Notes: generated from the sequence alone by a model not told the origin. A stretch of DNA of 64,000 nucleotides from CAYRGS01 sp964423875 (GCA_964423875.1 CAYRGS010000005.1:10719-74718); one strand, 5' to 3'. Shown: positions 15,501-25,031, counted from the stretch's first letter. Translations and numbers: made by a program.

Positions 15501-18299
15501 ATGTCGGCGATGCGTCCCATGATTGTCTGCCGTCGCGGGGCCGTGGCGGCCGGAGACCCGGCGGCGGCCGCCGCCGGTGTGCGAATGCTCTCCGAAGGCG
15601 GAAACGCCGTCGATGCGGCCGTGGCGGCGGCGGCGGTCCTGACCGTCGTTCATCCCCAGGCGTGCGGCATCGGCGGCGACGGGTTCATGCTGATCGGCCG
15701 GACCGGGCGCGTCATCGGGATCAACGCCTGCGGGCCGGCTCCAGCGGCGGCGGACCGGGCGATGCACCCGGACGGCATTCCGGACCACGGCCCCCGATGC
15801 TCAACCGTTCCGGGGGTGGTGGACGGCTGGGCCCGGGCCCTCGCCGACCACGGAACACGGACGCTCGGCGAAGCCCTGGCTTCGGCGATTGAATTCGCCG
15901 AGGAAGGATTTCCGGTTCACCCCAGGTTCATCGAATGGCTGGGCAGAAACGGGGGAGTGTTGACCGAAGGCGGAGTTGGCCCTTCCCCCTTTATGCCGGA
16001 GGGTGAGATCTCGGCGCTCGGGACGCTGATTCGACAGCCTGAGCTGGCCGATTGTCTGCGCGCCGTCGCCGAAGGCGGCCGGGATGCGTATTACAAGGGG
16101 ACCGTTGCGAAAAAGCTGGTGGCAGGCATCCGCGAAGCCGGGGGATATTTCTCCGAAGAGGATTTTGCCGCCTATTCCTGCCGGGTCGTCGAGCCCCTGA
16201 GCGCGCCCTATCGGGGTTTGACGTTCCATCAAATCCCGCCCAACTCTTGGGGGATACTGATGCTCATGCAGCTCCGTGTGTTGGACGGGCTGGACGTGGC
16301 CGGGATGGGGCATAATTCGGCGCGGCTCCTCCACCATTTGATGGAGACCCGGCGCGTCTGTTTCGCCTCCGGCCGTCCCCACATTTCCGACCCGGATTTC
16401 TCGGACCTTCCCGTGGACCGCCTCCTGTCCGAGGGGCATGCCGCGGCGCTGCGCGCCGGCATCGACCCGACCCGGGCGGGTGGCAAGACGGCGGGAGAGC
16501 CCAAGGGCGGGACGGCATACGTCACGGTCATGGACGACCGGGGCAACGCCGTCTCCCACATCCTGAGCGTCTTTCATCCCTTCGGCTCCGGATTCGTCCC
16601 GAAGGGGACGGGCATCCTCATGAACAACCGGCTTTGTGGCTTCACGCTGGAGACGGGGCATCCCAACACGCTCGCGCCCGGCAAGCGGCCGGCGCACACG
16701 CTCAGCCCGGCGATGGCCGTGAAGGACGGGAAGCCTCTCATCTCGTTCGGCACGCCGGGAGCGGCCGCCCAGACGGTGACGCTGACGCAGATTGCGCTCA
16801 ATCTGGTGGACTTCGGCATGGATGTCCAGACCGCCATCGAGGCCCCCCGCTGGGCGATCGACCGGGAGGGCATCCCGATGCTTGAAGCCGAAATCGGCGA
16901 TGATGTCCGCCGGGCGCTCGAGGCCATGGGGCATGTCTTCGGCTCGGCCGAGGCGAGCAGGCTGCTCTTCGGCTCGGCCAAGGTTGTCATGCGCGACCCG
17001 GACAGCGGCGCGATTTTCGCCGGCGCGGACTTCCGCCGGTACGGCTACGCCATCGGCCTCTGGCCCGCGCCCCCCCCCCCCGACCCATTCACAAAGGCAC
17101 GGTCCGCTTTGAGCGCCGCCATCGATGAAGCCCGGCTCCTGGAGACGTTGAAGCGGCTCATCGCCTTTCCCAGCCCGCAGCCCGAGATGGATCGCGTTCG
17201 GGCCTACATCCAGGAGGCCGTCCGGCCGGAGCTGCCGGAGGACGCCTTCGATCAGGTCTTCCGCGATTCGGCTGGTAGCGTCGGTTGGCGGCTTTCAGCC
17301 GAGCGGGGAGAGGGGAAGGGGGAGGCCGGCCGTCTCCCCCTCCCCCTCGTCCTTTGCGCCTACGCGGGAAACTTCCCCGCCGAATCCATGCCCGACCCCT
17401 ACACGCCCAAAGAGGTTGACGGCGGAAAGTACGGCCAGCGGGGGACCTGTTTGTGGGGCAGGGGGACCTGCGAGCAGATCGGCGCCCTGGCCGCGGCCGT
17501 CGAGGCGGTCCGCGCGTTTGTCTCGGACAAACCCGGCGCTTTGAAACGTTCTTTTCTTCTCCTGGTCAACACGGCGGGCGAGACGGGGAGTCATGAGGCC
17601 GTCACGACTTTTTTCGATGAGGCGGCCTCCGCCGGGATCGTCCCGGGGGACGCCGTCATCGTCATGGGGACGAACAACGAAGTCTGTCTGGGAAACAAAG
17701 GACGGGTGGATGTCCCGGTGGAGATCACCGGAAAATCCTGCCACAGCAGCACGCCCGACCTGGGGGTGAACGCCCTGGACGCCTTCGCGACCTGCATCCG
17801 GCGGTTGAAGGACGTGAAGCTTCCCCCGGCGGACCCCGCGTTGGGCCCGGTGACGCTGGTCGCCACGGGGGCGGAGACGCACCCAAGGGCAAGCCACACC
17901 ATCCCCCGCCGGGCGGTCGGGATGCTCGATCGGAGGCTCCTCCCCGGAGAGGAGCCCGGCCCCGCCGTGGACGCCATCCGGGACGCCCTGGGTGATCTCG
18001 CGCCTGCAAAGGTGGAAGTTCGCGTCGGGAAATTTCAGTACGCTAACAAGGTCTCGCCCGATGCGGCCCTGCCCTCGGCGGCGGATGAGGCGGTGGCCGG
18101 GCGGCGCGGGGCGTCAAACCCTTATTACATGAACGCCGCCCTGGACGCCGGATATTTCTATGTGCGGGGCCGGCAGGCCATCTGTCTTGGCCCCGGCGAC
18201 ATGGGCCTCGCCCACACCGACGCCGAGATGGTGAGCGTGCGGGACGTGATCGACGGGGCGGGAATTTATCTGGATGTTCTGCGGGCGTTGTTGATTTAG
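15501..18299 (+). CDS. Gamma-glutamyltransferase fused to an M20-like peptidase domain
   Basis: 932-residue two-domain protein. Residues 1-522 are a complete gamma-glutamyltransferase/Ntn-hydrolase: GGNAVDAAVAAA near the start, the nucleophile Thr338 in KGGTAYVTVMD, then LSPAMAVKDG and the GGxGG-like oxyanion area. It lacks a signal peptide, unlike periplasmic Ggt. Residues 545-932 resemble M20 amidohydrolases: NTAGETGSHEAV, the dimerisation motif GKSCHSSTPDLGVNALD and the final AHTDAEMVS histidine. The usual HxD and GRGxxD metal ligands are not recognisable (YAGNFP and GRGTCEQIG stand there). The domains join at a run of four prolines encoded by C12 (17070-17081); one base less would end the first domain ten codons later. 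ATG 15501 has GGGGGAGGG upstream. Confidence 0.85.
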   Translation: MSAMRPMIVCRRGAVAAGDPAAAAAGVRMLSEGGNAVDAAVAAAAVLTVVHPQACGIGGDGFMLIGRTGRVIGINACGPAPAAADRAMHPDGIPDHGPRCSTVPGVVDGWARALADHGTRTLGEALASAIEFAEEGFPVHPRFIEWLGRNGGVLTEGGVGPSPFMPEGEISALGTLIRQPELADCLRAVAEGGRDAYYKGTVAKKLVAGIREAGGYFSEEDFAAYSCRVVEPLSAPYRGLTFHQIPPNSWGILMLMQLRVLDGLDVAGMGHNSARLLHHLMETRRVCFASGRPHISDPDFSDLPVDRLLSEGHAAALRAGIDPTRAGGKTAGEPKGGTAYVTVMDDRGNAVSHILSVFHPFGSGFVPKGTGILMNNRLCGFTLETGHPNTLAPGKRPAHTLSPAMAVKDGKPLISFGTPGAAAQTVTLTQIALNLVDFGMDVQTAIEAPRWAIDREGIPMLEAEIGDDVRRALEAMGHVFGSAEASRLLFGSAKVVMRDPDSGAIFAGADFRRYGYAIGLWPAPPPPDPFTKARSALSAAIDEARLLETLKRLIAFPSPQPEMDRVRAYIQEAVRPELPEDAFDQVFRDSAGSVGWRLSAERGEGKGEAGRLPLPLVLCAYAGNFPAESMPDPYTPKEVDGGKYGQRGTCLWGRGTCEQIGALAAAVEAVRAFVSDKPGALKRSFLLLVNTAGETGSHEAVTTFFDEAASAGIVPGDAVIVMGTNNEVCLGNKGRVDVPVEITGKSCHSSTPDLGVNALDAFATCIRRLKDVKLPPADPALGPVTLVATGAETHPRASHTIPRRAVGMLDRRLLPGEEPGPAVDAIRDALGDLAPAKVEVRVGKFQYANKVSPDAALPSAADEAVAGRRGASNPYYMNAALDAGYFYVRGRQAICLGPGDMGLAHTDAEMVSVRDVIDGAGIYLDVLRALLI
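17070..17081 (+). repeat. C12 homopolymer at the domain junction
   Basis: Twelve consecutive Cs encode the proline linker between the transferase and M20 domains. Loss of one base moves into a frame that stops at 17112. It could be a natural slippage site or a place where the assembled length is wrong. Confidence 0.7.
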
Positions 18300-18900
18300 A
18301 GAATGGGCGGCCTTGCCGAAGGGGCCAGTGAAATTTTCGGGCAAGGTGTCCGATCTACCGAGACATCGAAGTTGAGCAATGTAAAGGCCGGTCCAAGCCT
18401 GCCCTCTGCGGAGGCAGAGGGTCCCGACCCTTTTCTTCAAAAGCTTTTTGCAGAGTACTAACCTGAATTTCTCACCAACTGAAACGCCCGAACGGGGCAG
18501 GTCGATTGAACTGGTTCGCTTTCAATGATTTACCCAACGGACGGGTGCTGACCAAGTTCCAGCATTGTGTTCCCCATGGGAGCGTGACGGCGGACCCGCA
18601 CCCCCCCCCCTTTAGGGCGCACGGCCCTGCGCCCTTCCATCTCGCTCGGATTTCTCACAAAAATTTCGCTGCGGTCGTGCCACACCATCGACTCAGTTTC
18701 CCAACGCGAAGTCCGGCACGGATTGCCCTCTATTTTTGGGATTGCTATGATTTTACGCCCATATGTAGTGCTCGCCGCAAAATCAGGAAATGGGCTATAT
18801 CATTCACATAGGACGCCCCGAGGAACTGAAGGGCAATGCTTCTCTTGACCGAGTGTATAGAAGGACATCACTGATGCCCCGAGGAGGTTCGGAAGCGCAG
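18300..18900. other. Gene-free region upstream of the hydantoinase operon
   Basis: No convincing gene. It contains the second copy of the dispersed repeat (18458-18600), a C9 tract at about 18601, another GGATTTCTCACAA block near 18655, and at 18808-18842 a stretch that reads IGRPEELKG. That peptide matches the SDR genes at 12679 (IGHPEELKG) and 4306 (IGMPDELKG), so a scrap of a third SDR copy may remain. Confidence 0.6.
18458..18600. repeat. Dispersed repeat, copy 2
   Basis: Diverged second copy of the element at 11887-12020, same orientation. Both copies sit in intergenic DNA and neither encodes a recognisable protein. Confidence 0.68.
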
Positions 18901-21015
18901 ATGGCGAAAGGGCGCTCATACCATATTGGAACGGACACTGGGGGGACCTTTACCGATGTCACCGTCATGTCCGACGACGGTGAGGTCTACGTCGAAAAAT
19001 CTCCCACGACCCCGCACGACTTCGCGGAGGGCGTCCTTCACGCCGTCGAGCGCGTGAGCGAACAGATGGGGATCACGCCTCGCCAACTTCTGAGCCGGTG
19101 CCGGCAGTTCAAACACGGCTCCACTATCGCCACCAATGCCCTCATCACCCGGGAGGGCAGCCGTGTGGGCCTGATCACCACGCGCGGATTCGAGGACACC
19201 ACCTTAATCATGAGGGGGATCGGGCGGGTGGCCGGCCTCACGGAGGACGAGATCAAGCACCAGGCCACGGCGGTGAAACCCGACCCTCTCGTTCCCAAAG
19301 ACCTCATTGTGGGCGTCACCGAGCGAATCGATTTCCAGGGCCGTGTCGTCATCCCCCTGAATCTTGAGGAGGTGGAAGAGGCGCTCAGGGCGTTGGTCGA
19401 GCGGAAAGGTGTGGAAGCCCTCGCGGTGAACTTCCTCTTCAGCTTCATTAACCCGGAGCATGAGCGAAAGCTGAAGGAGCTGGCGATCACACTGTACGGC
19501 GACCGCGACCTGTACATTTCCCTGGGCAGCGAAATCTGCCCGGTGGTGCGGGAGTACGCCCGGAGCAACACAGTCATTCTCAACTCCACCCTGGGAAAGA
19601 CCGTTGAAGGTTACCTCCAGGGTCTCGATGCCCGACTCCGCTCCGGCGGATATCGGCGGAAGCTGCTTGTCATGCAAGCCAACGGGGGGGTCGTGCTGAT
19701 GGACAACCTCGTGCCCATCGGGACGCTGGGATCGGGCCCGAGCGGGGGCATGATGGCCACGAAGTACACGGCCGACCACCTCGGACACCGGAAGGTCATC
19801 ACCACCGACATGGGCGGGACGAGTTTCGACGTCGGGCTGCTGATCGACGGCCATTGGCCTTACCTCCGGGAACCCGTCGTGGAAAGGTTCCACATCTCAT
19901 GGCCGATGATCGGAATCGAATCCATCGGTGCCGGGGGCGGGACCATCGCCGCCGTGGATCCCGTCACGGGCAGGCTGCGACTGGGACCTCGGAGCGCGGG
20001 GGCCGATCCCGGCCCGGCCTGCTACGATCGCGGCGGAACCGAACCGACGGTGACCGACGCGGACCTGCTGCTCGGCATCCTGAACCCCGATTACTTTCTG
20101 GGGGGACGGATGAAGTTGAGTCGGCAACGCGCGGAAGAGGCCTTGCAGGAAAAGGTGGCCGGGCCTTTGGGAATGACACTGACGGAAGCGGCGGCGGGTG
20201 TCTACGACATCATCAACGGGCACATGTCCGACCTCGTGCGCAAGCAGGTGGTCTCGAGCGGGCAGGTGCCGGAGGATTTTGTGATCTACGCGTACGGAGG
20301 GGCGGGGCCCATGCATGCGGCCGCATACGCCAAGGACCTGGGCGTCGAGCGGATATACGTGTTTCCCACCTCAGCGGTCTTTTCCGCCCTGGGCGTGGCC
20401 ACCGCGGACGTCGTACATACGGCGCAGCGGTCCTTCCGCTACCTCCTGCCGGTGGACCCCCGGGTCCTCAACGACCGGATGTCGATGATTGAGGAGGAGC
20501 TCTACGCCGTGATGCGGCAAGAGGGGTTCAGGCGCAAGGACGTATCCTTCCGCAGGCTCTTCTTCATGCGCTACCGCCGCCAACTGAACGAGTTGGACAT
20601 TCCGGTTCCGGTCAAACGCTACACCGCCGAAGACATCCGCGCCGTCATGGCGGAGTTTGAAAAGAAGTACGAGGAGGTTTATGGAGAGGGATCGGCTTAC
20701 CAGGAGGCGGGGATAGAGTTGATCTCCTACCAGGTGGATGCCATCGGCCGGACCGCCAAGCCCGGCTTGGCCACGTTTCCCCGAGGTCGAGCGCTGCCAT
20801 CCCGCTCGTCCCTGAAGGAGAAGCGGCAGGTCTTTTTCACGGGGCAAAAGGAGTTTCTCTCCACGGTGGTCTATGATTATGCCCGTTTGCGGCCGGGAAA
20901 CGTGGTGGATGGTCCCGCCGTAATCGAGGCCCCGCACACGACGGTTTTGATCACCTCTTCCATGCGGGGCCGGGTCGATCGGTACCGCAACATGGAGCTG
21001 ACCTGGAACGGATGA
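18901..21015 (+). CDS. Hydantoinase A/acetone carboxylase beta-like subunit
   Basis: ATP-using subunit of the hydantoinase/5-oxoprolinase/acetone carboxylase superfamily, 704 residues. It opens with the actin-fold phosphate loop YHIGTDTGGTFTDVTV, then KSPTTP, GTTIATNAL-like FKHGSTIATNALI, and the second phosphate motif TTDMGGTSFDVG with GAGGGTIAAVD. The Hydant_A_N and Hydantoinase_A domains are both complete. Known members hydrolyse ATP to activate a carbonyl or bicarbonate substrate. I chose the ATG at 18901, directly before the conserved strand. The gamma-like gene follows after 13 bases and the HyuB-like gene after that, so all three should form one complex. The substrate could be acetone, an aryl ketone or a hydantoin. 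Confidence 0.9.
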   Translation: MAKGRSYHIGTDTGGTFTDVTVMSDDGEVYVEKSPTTPHDFAEGVLHAVERVSEQMGITPRQLLSRCRQFKHGSTIATNALITREGSRVGLITTRGFEDTTLIMRGIGRVAGLTEDEIKHQATAVKPDPLVPKDLIVGVTERIDFQGRVVIPLNLEEVEEALRALVERKGVEALAVNFLFSFINPEHERKLKELAITLYGDRDLYISLGSEICPVVREYARSNTVILNSTLGKTVEGYLQGLDARLRSGGYRRKLLVMQANGGVVLMDNLVPIGTLGSGPSGGMMATKYTADHLGHRKVITTDMGGTSFDVGLLIDGHWPYLREPVVERFHISWPMIGIESIGAGGGTIAAVDPVTGRLRLGPRSAGADPGPACYDRGGTEPTVTDADLLLGILNPDYFLGGRMKLSRQRAEEALQEKVAGPLGMTLTEAAAGVYDIINGHMSDLVRKQVVSSGQVPEDFVIYAYGGAGPMHAAAYAKDLGVERIYVFPTSAVFSALGVATADVVHTAQRSFRYLLPVDPRVLNDRMSMIEEELYAVMRQEGFRRKDVSFRRLFFMRYRRQLNELDIPVPVKRYTAEDIRAVMAEFEKKYEEVYGEGSAYQEAGIELISYQVDAIGRTAKPGLATFPRGRALPSRSSLKEKRQVFFTGQKEFLSTVVYDYARLRPGNVVDGPAVIEAPHTTVLITSSMRGRVDRYRNMELTWNG

Positions 21016-21028
21016 GGAGAGCGTATCC

Positions 21029-21328
21029 GTGCGCATCCACGAGTATTTGGAGATCCTGGACGACCCGGAAGAAGGGCGCCTGATCCGATGCGTTCGCTGC
21101 GGCCACCGGTTTTGCCGGGTGGATGAGAACTACAAGGAGCACGCCCTGTACATCGAGCGCAAGTTGGATACGCTTCCCCTGCGCCAAGTGCTGTCGGGGG
21201 AGGATTCCTTTGTGGTGTATCAAGAGTTTCTTTGCCCCGGATGCGGAACCCTTCTTGAGGTGGACCCTTACTGCCCGCAGCTCGAGGAGGGAAACGACCC
21301 CATCGTTTGGGATATCCGGATCCGCTGA
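21029..21328 (+). CDS. Acetone carboxylase gamma-like small subunit
   Basis: 99-residue cytoplasmic protein with two CxxC pairs (CVRCGHRF and CPGCGTLL) that likely bind zinc. ENYKEHALYIERKLDTLP and a C-terminal EVDPYCPQ complete the acetone carboxylase gamma-like pattern. Start is a GTG at 21029 with GAGGAG upstream. It sits between the beta-like and alpha-like subunit genes; known acetone carboxylase operons place gamma last. Its presence favours a carboxylase over a plain hydantoinase. Confidence 0.8.
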   Translation: MRIHEYLEILDDPEEGRLIRCVRCGHRFCRVDENYKEHALYIERKLDTLPLRQVLSGEDSFVVYQEFLCPGCGTLLEVDPYCPQLEEGNDPIVWDIRIR

Positions 21329-21443
21329 CGGGTCCGGCGCGCTCGTGAACCCAACGGAGTTTCAGTAAACGCCATGGTCAGCCCCCATGCGGGGAGGGGA
21401 CCTCCCCTCCCGTCCCATGGGACCGCGGGAGGGATTCATCGCC

Positions 21444-23327
21444 ATGCCCCTGGACCCCATTCGGTACGAGATCTTCCGGCACCGCCTCTTCCATCTCCTG
21501 GAGGAGGGACGGATCGCCATCAAGATGGTTTCCGGCTCCGCCGTTGTCGTCGAGGGCGGGGAGACGATGTGCTCCTTTTACACCTCGGAGGGGATCCCCA
21601 TCCTGACGGCGGCCGGGATCCTAATCCACTGCACCGGGGCACGGGACTTTATCCTGAAGGCCATCGAGTGGTATGAGGAGGACCCGGGGATCGAGGACGG
21701 TGACCAGCTCTTCTTCAACGACCCCTATATCGGAGGCCAGCACCTCCCCGATCAAATCATCATCAAACCGATCTTCTATGAAGGACAGCGAATCGCCTGG
21801 ACGGGCTGCTTCGTTCACACCCCCGAAACCGGGGGCATTGAGCCGGGGGGGCAGCCCCCATCCGCGACCGAGATCTTCCACGAGGGAATCCGGATTCTGG
21901 GTCTCAAGATCGTCGAACGGGGCAAGTTCAGAAAGGACGTGTTCAAGACGATCGTCGAGCAGGTGCGGGACCCGCATCTCATCGGGCTTGATACCAAAGC
22001 CAAGATCGCAGCGAACAACGTATGCACCCGGGGGTACCTGAAGCTCATCGAGCAGTTCGGTTATGACTTTGTGGAGAACGCCTCAAGACAGATCATCGAT
22101 GATTCCGAAGTCATGGCGCGGGCCCGTCTGCGAAGCCTGCCTGACGGCACCTGGCGGTCGCGGATGTACGGGGACACGTACGGAAAATACGAGAAACCCT
22201 TTCGCGTGGTGTGCACGATGTCGAAGGAGGACGACGAGGTCACCTTTGATTTTACGGGCAGCAGTGAGCAGGTGGAGGGGGCCATCAACAGCACGCTCCC
22301 TGCGACGTGGGGCCGCATGTTCGTCGTCCTGGCGGGCCAGCTTTTCTGGAATGTCCCTTGGAATGGAGGGATGATTGCCCCCGTCAAGCTCATCGCTCCC
22401 GAGGGCACCGTGGTCAACTGCCGGTTCCCCGCCGCCGTGAGCCTCGCCGTCATCTCGACCGGAGGGCTGATCTCGGCCACGGCCCACGAGTGCGTGGCCA
22501 AGATGCTCTACGCCGCCGGAATCCACGAGGATGTGAATGCCGGCTGGTCGGGGGCCACCGGCAATACGCCCTATTTCGGAGGGGTCAATCAGTACGGCTC
22601 GCCCTGCGGGGGCGTCATCCTGGACACTTTCGCCTCGGGGATCGGGGCCACCCCATACCGGGACGGCGTAGACACGGGCGCGGAGGCGATGAACCCCACC
22701 TCGTGCATTTCCGATGTGGAGATTATCGAGATGAACCTGCCGTTCATGTACCTGGGTCGCCGGAATCTCCCGGACGGGGGCGGGTTCGGGAAATACGCCG
22801 GGGGAATGGGCCCCGAGATGATCTATATGGTGTACGGCACGGAGCGTTTCGGTATGGGCACCATCGGTATCGGTCGGAAGACCTCCAACAACTGGGGCAT
22901 GTTCGGCGGATATCCCACGGCGCCTCTCCAGGGGATGATGGTGGTGGATTCCGACATTCGCGACTGGTTTCGAGAATCGCGCTGCCCCCGGGACGTCGGG
23001 GACCTCGAGAAGCTCAAGGGGAGGAAGTTCTACGTCTCTCCCAGCTCTCCGCTCAAGCCGGTCAAGTCCTACGACCTCCTCCTCGTGCGAAAAGGTTCAG
23101 GCGGCGGGTTCGGCGACCCCCTGGACCGGGACCCCCATCGGGTCGTGGCGGATTTCCACCGGCAGGCCATCTCGCTCGAGACGGCGAGGGAGGTGTACGG
23201 CGTCGTTTTTGATCCGGAGACCCTGGCGCTGGACGAGGCAGCCACCCGGCATTTGAGGAAGACCTTGAGGGGGGAGCGTCTTCGGGTTGCAAAACCGGCT
23301 TCGGAGGTCCTTGGGGTCCAGGGTTAG
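21444..23327 (+). CDS. Hydantoinase B/acetone carboxylase alpha-like subunit
   Basis: Large catalytic subunit of the HyuB family, 627 residues. Family landmarks in order: DPIRYEIFRHRL, FNDPYIGGQHLPDQ (the metal-site region), DFTGSSEQVEGAINS, a central GWSGATGNTPYFGGVN, and a C-terminal GSGGGFGDPLDRDP. I chose the ATG at 21444 after GGGAGG; earlier in-frame ATGs precede any homology. It ends the three-gene operon. Together with the gene at 18901 it should form the ATP-dependent carboxylase or amidohydrolase core. Confidence 0.9.
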   Translation: MPLDPIRYEIFRHRLFHLLEEGRIAIKMVSGSAVVVEGGETMCSFYTSEGIPILTAAGILIHCTGARDFILKAIEWYEEDPGIEDGDQLFFNDPYIGGQHLPDQIIIKPIFYEGQRIAWTGCFVHTPETGGIEPGGQPPSATEIFHEGIRILGLKIVERGKFRKDVFKTIVEQVRDPHLIGLDTKAKIAANNVCTRGYLKLIEQFGYDFVENASRQIIDDSEVMARARLRSLPDGTWRSRMYGDTYGKYEKPFRVVCTMSKEDDEVTFDFTGSSEQVEGAINSTLPATWGRMFVVLAGQLFWNVPWNGGMIAPVKLIAPEGTVVNCRFPAAVSLAVISTGGLISATAHECVAKMLYAAGIHEDVNAGWSGATGNTPYFGGVNQYGSPCGGVILDTFASGIGATPYRDGVDTGAEAMNPTSCISDVEIIEMNLPFMYLGRRNLPDGGGFGKYAGGMGPEMIYMVYGTERFGMGTIGIGRKTSNNWGMFGGYPTAPLQGMMVVDSDIRDWFRESRCPRDVGDLEKLKGRKFYVSPSSPLKPVKSYDLLLVRKGSGGGFGDPLDRDPHRVVADFHRQAISLETAREVYGVVFDPETLALDEAATRHLRKTLRGERLRVAKPASEVLGVQG

Positions 23328-23369
23328 CGCTTGGTTTCGGCAATTAGCGTGAGAATTTCACGTTGTAGC

Positions 23370-23443
23370 CCCGATCAGAGCGAGGGTCGCAGACCCCGCG
23401 GGCGCAGCCCGTAGCGGAGATCGGGCCGGAGGGTCACCGACCC
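23370..23443. repeat. Cluster of small hairpins between convergent genes
   Basis: CCCGATC (23370-23376) pairs with GATCGGG (23419-23425) around two tight hairpins, GGGTC-gca-GACCC (23384-23396) and CGGGC-gca-GCCCG (23399-23411). A third, GGGTC-acc-GACCC, lies at 23431-23443. It marks the exact boundary between high-GC DNA and the low-GC island. It may be a dispersed palindromic element or a two-way terminator. Confidence 0.6.
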
Positions 23444-23515
23444 GCGCCCGGCCTACCAAATCGCGGCTACACGCGGGTGGCCGTGTCGCCTGAACCGCAC
23501 AGGGCGATCCTTTTC

Positions 23516-25031
23516 TCATGTGTATGCGTCCTTTGTATCCTCATAAGCCACACCCGGGCTTCGCGAAGGCTGTTTTTCGGCCTCGGGAGCTTGACTAGGA
23601 AGCCCAACTTCTGGTGCTTCACCCACCGGAATCGACAACCCGTAGGCAATGGCAAACCGGTGAAATTCCTTTGGGGGGATCTTATTAAGTGTCAGGTCAA
23701 GGGAGCTTGGAACGGGTACTTCAGATAACTCGAAGCGGGGAATGTGATGATTATTTAACTGGCGATCTAAATAAGTCGAAACTATCGAATCTTTATAGTA
23801 TGGTGAATGCATACCTCCACCCCCGATGAAAATAGGAAGTGTTATCCCATCTCGTTTTGATATTCCTCCGAATTCTCCCTGCGTACCTACCGGAAACCGA
23901 TTGTCGCTACCGAGCCAATCTCTACGAATATCGCTTCGTTTTGCCTCCAGTACCACATGCGAAACGAGAGCTCGTATTTCTTGAGTCTTTTCGACTAATA
24001 CATCTATAACGGTGTCAGGAAGAACCTTTTTATCTAAGAGTGCTTGTTCAATTTCAAGGGGGGATTCTGGTTGAATACATTCGGCAAGGTAACTAACTCC
24101 CAAAGTTTTCACACTTCCTGCATAAAAGAGAACTCGGGGGATTCCATCGTCCCGTTTGTAACGAAATGAAACCCCATCCAACGTACCAGCTCCGATATCG
24201 AAATAGACATAGACGCCCTCACGGGACTCTCGATTTCCAATAAACGACTGAACTGCCGCAGCGATTTCCGCATCTGGCCTGAAATCAAGGTCATCCAGTT
24301 CCGCTGTGTTGGCCCAACTTCTGATTTCGCAATACCTGTCTTTTAGTTGCGACAAAGTTAGGCTCTTTAAGTCATTCATATCTGCCATCATCCACGCGCC
24401 TGAGCACACACTAACAAACCGGTTTAACGTAGGCGAGTCATAATATTGAACGGGAACCCCGACCTTGGCTGACCAAGCAATTTCATTCCTGCGAAGGTTT
24501 TTCTGTTCCTTTACACAAACCCACTTTTTCGCCCTGTTGATGACATGGGCCAAATACAACGCGTTTAAGGCCTCGATCAGAAGTCCATCGGAACCGCCCG
24601 GAACGGGTCTAAACAGCCAGGTTTTTTTTGCTCGGTGGTACGTCCAGATCTGCAAGTCGCATTTTGAGGTAGTCGACTGTCCTCAAGTTCGGCTCTCTCA
24701 AGGATTCCCATTCTTTTGTGGAGAACCCGGCATAGATCCTAGAATCATTCCCTATCTTGATAATCGAGGGAATCAAGGATTCGGACCAAGTGGTTTTCGA
24801 GTTGCCAATATTGACAAGCCCTGACTGTTCAAGGGCCTCATTTCTGTAGGCCACCTTGGTAAACCGGGTCCCAAAATCAATGCCTAGATTTATTTTAACG
24901 AGGGAAGGGCCTAACGCCGGGGATCCGAGGAGGGGGGCAGCGCGAAGAGCTTGTTCGGGCGAGATAGGAGTCTTCCCTTCTCTATCTCTCGATCGAAATT
25001 GCTCAATAATGCGGCGATATCTTTTGAACAT
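23516..25031 (-). CDS. Hsp70/actin-fold ATPase, reading frame broken at an A8 tract
   Basis: Two overlapping frames give one protein of roughly 500 residues. The first (25031 to 24609) carries phosphate-1 loop INLGIDFGTRFTKVAYRN. The second (from about 24640 to 23516) carries phosphate-2 VYFDIGAGTLDGVSF and the adenosine motif IFIGGGGMHSP. This order is that of Hsp70/actin-like ATPases; no substrate-binding domain or J-partner is visible. The frames meet at eight As (minus-strand reading; T8 at 24622-24629); seven would join them cleanly. Its start lies 13 bases after the helicase stop, with GGGGG upstream, so the two genes form an operon. GC is well below that of flanking genes. Probable partner of the helicase in a conflict or repair system; function unproven. 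Confidence 0.75.

Noticed and set aside
18790..18900. Longer N-terminus for the HyuA-like protein
   Set aside because: The extra 37 codons include SDR-like text and precede the conserved first strand; the ATG at 18901 fits the family.
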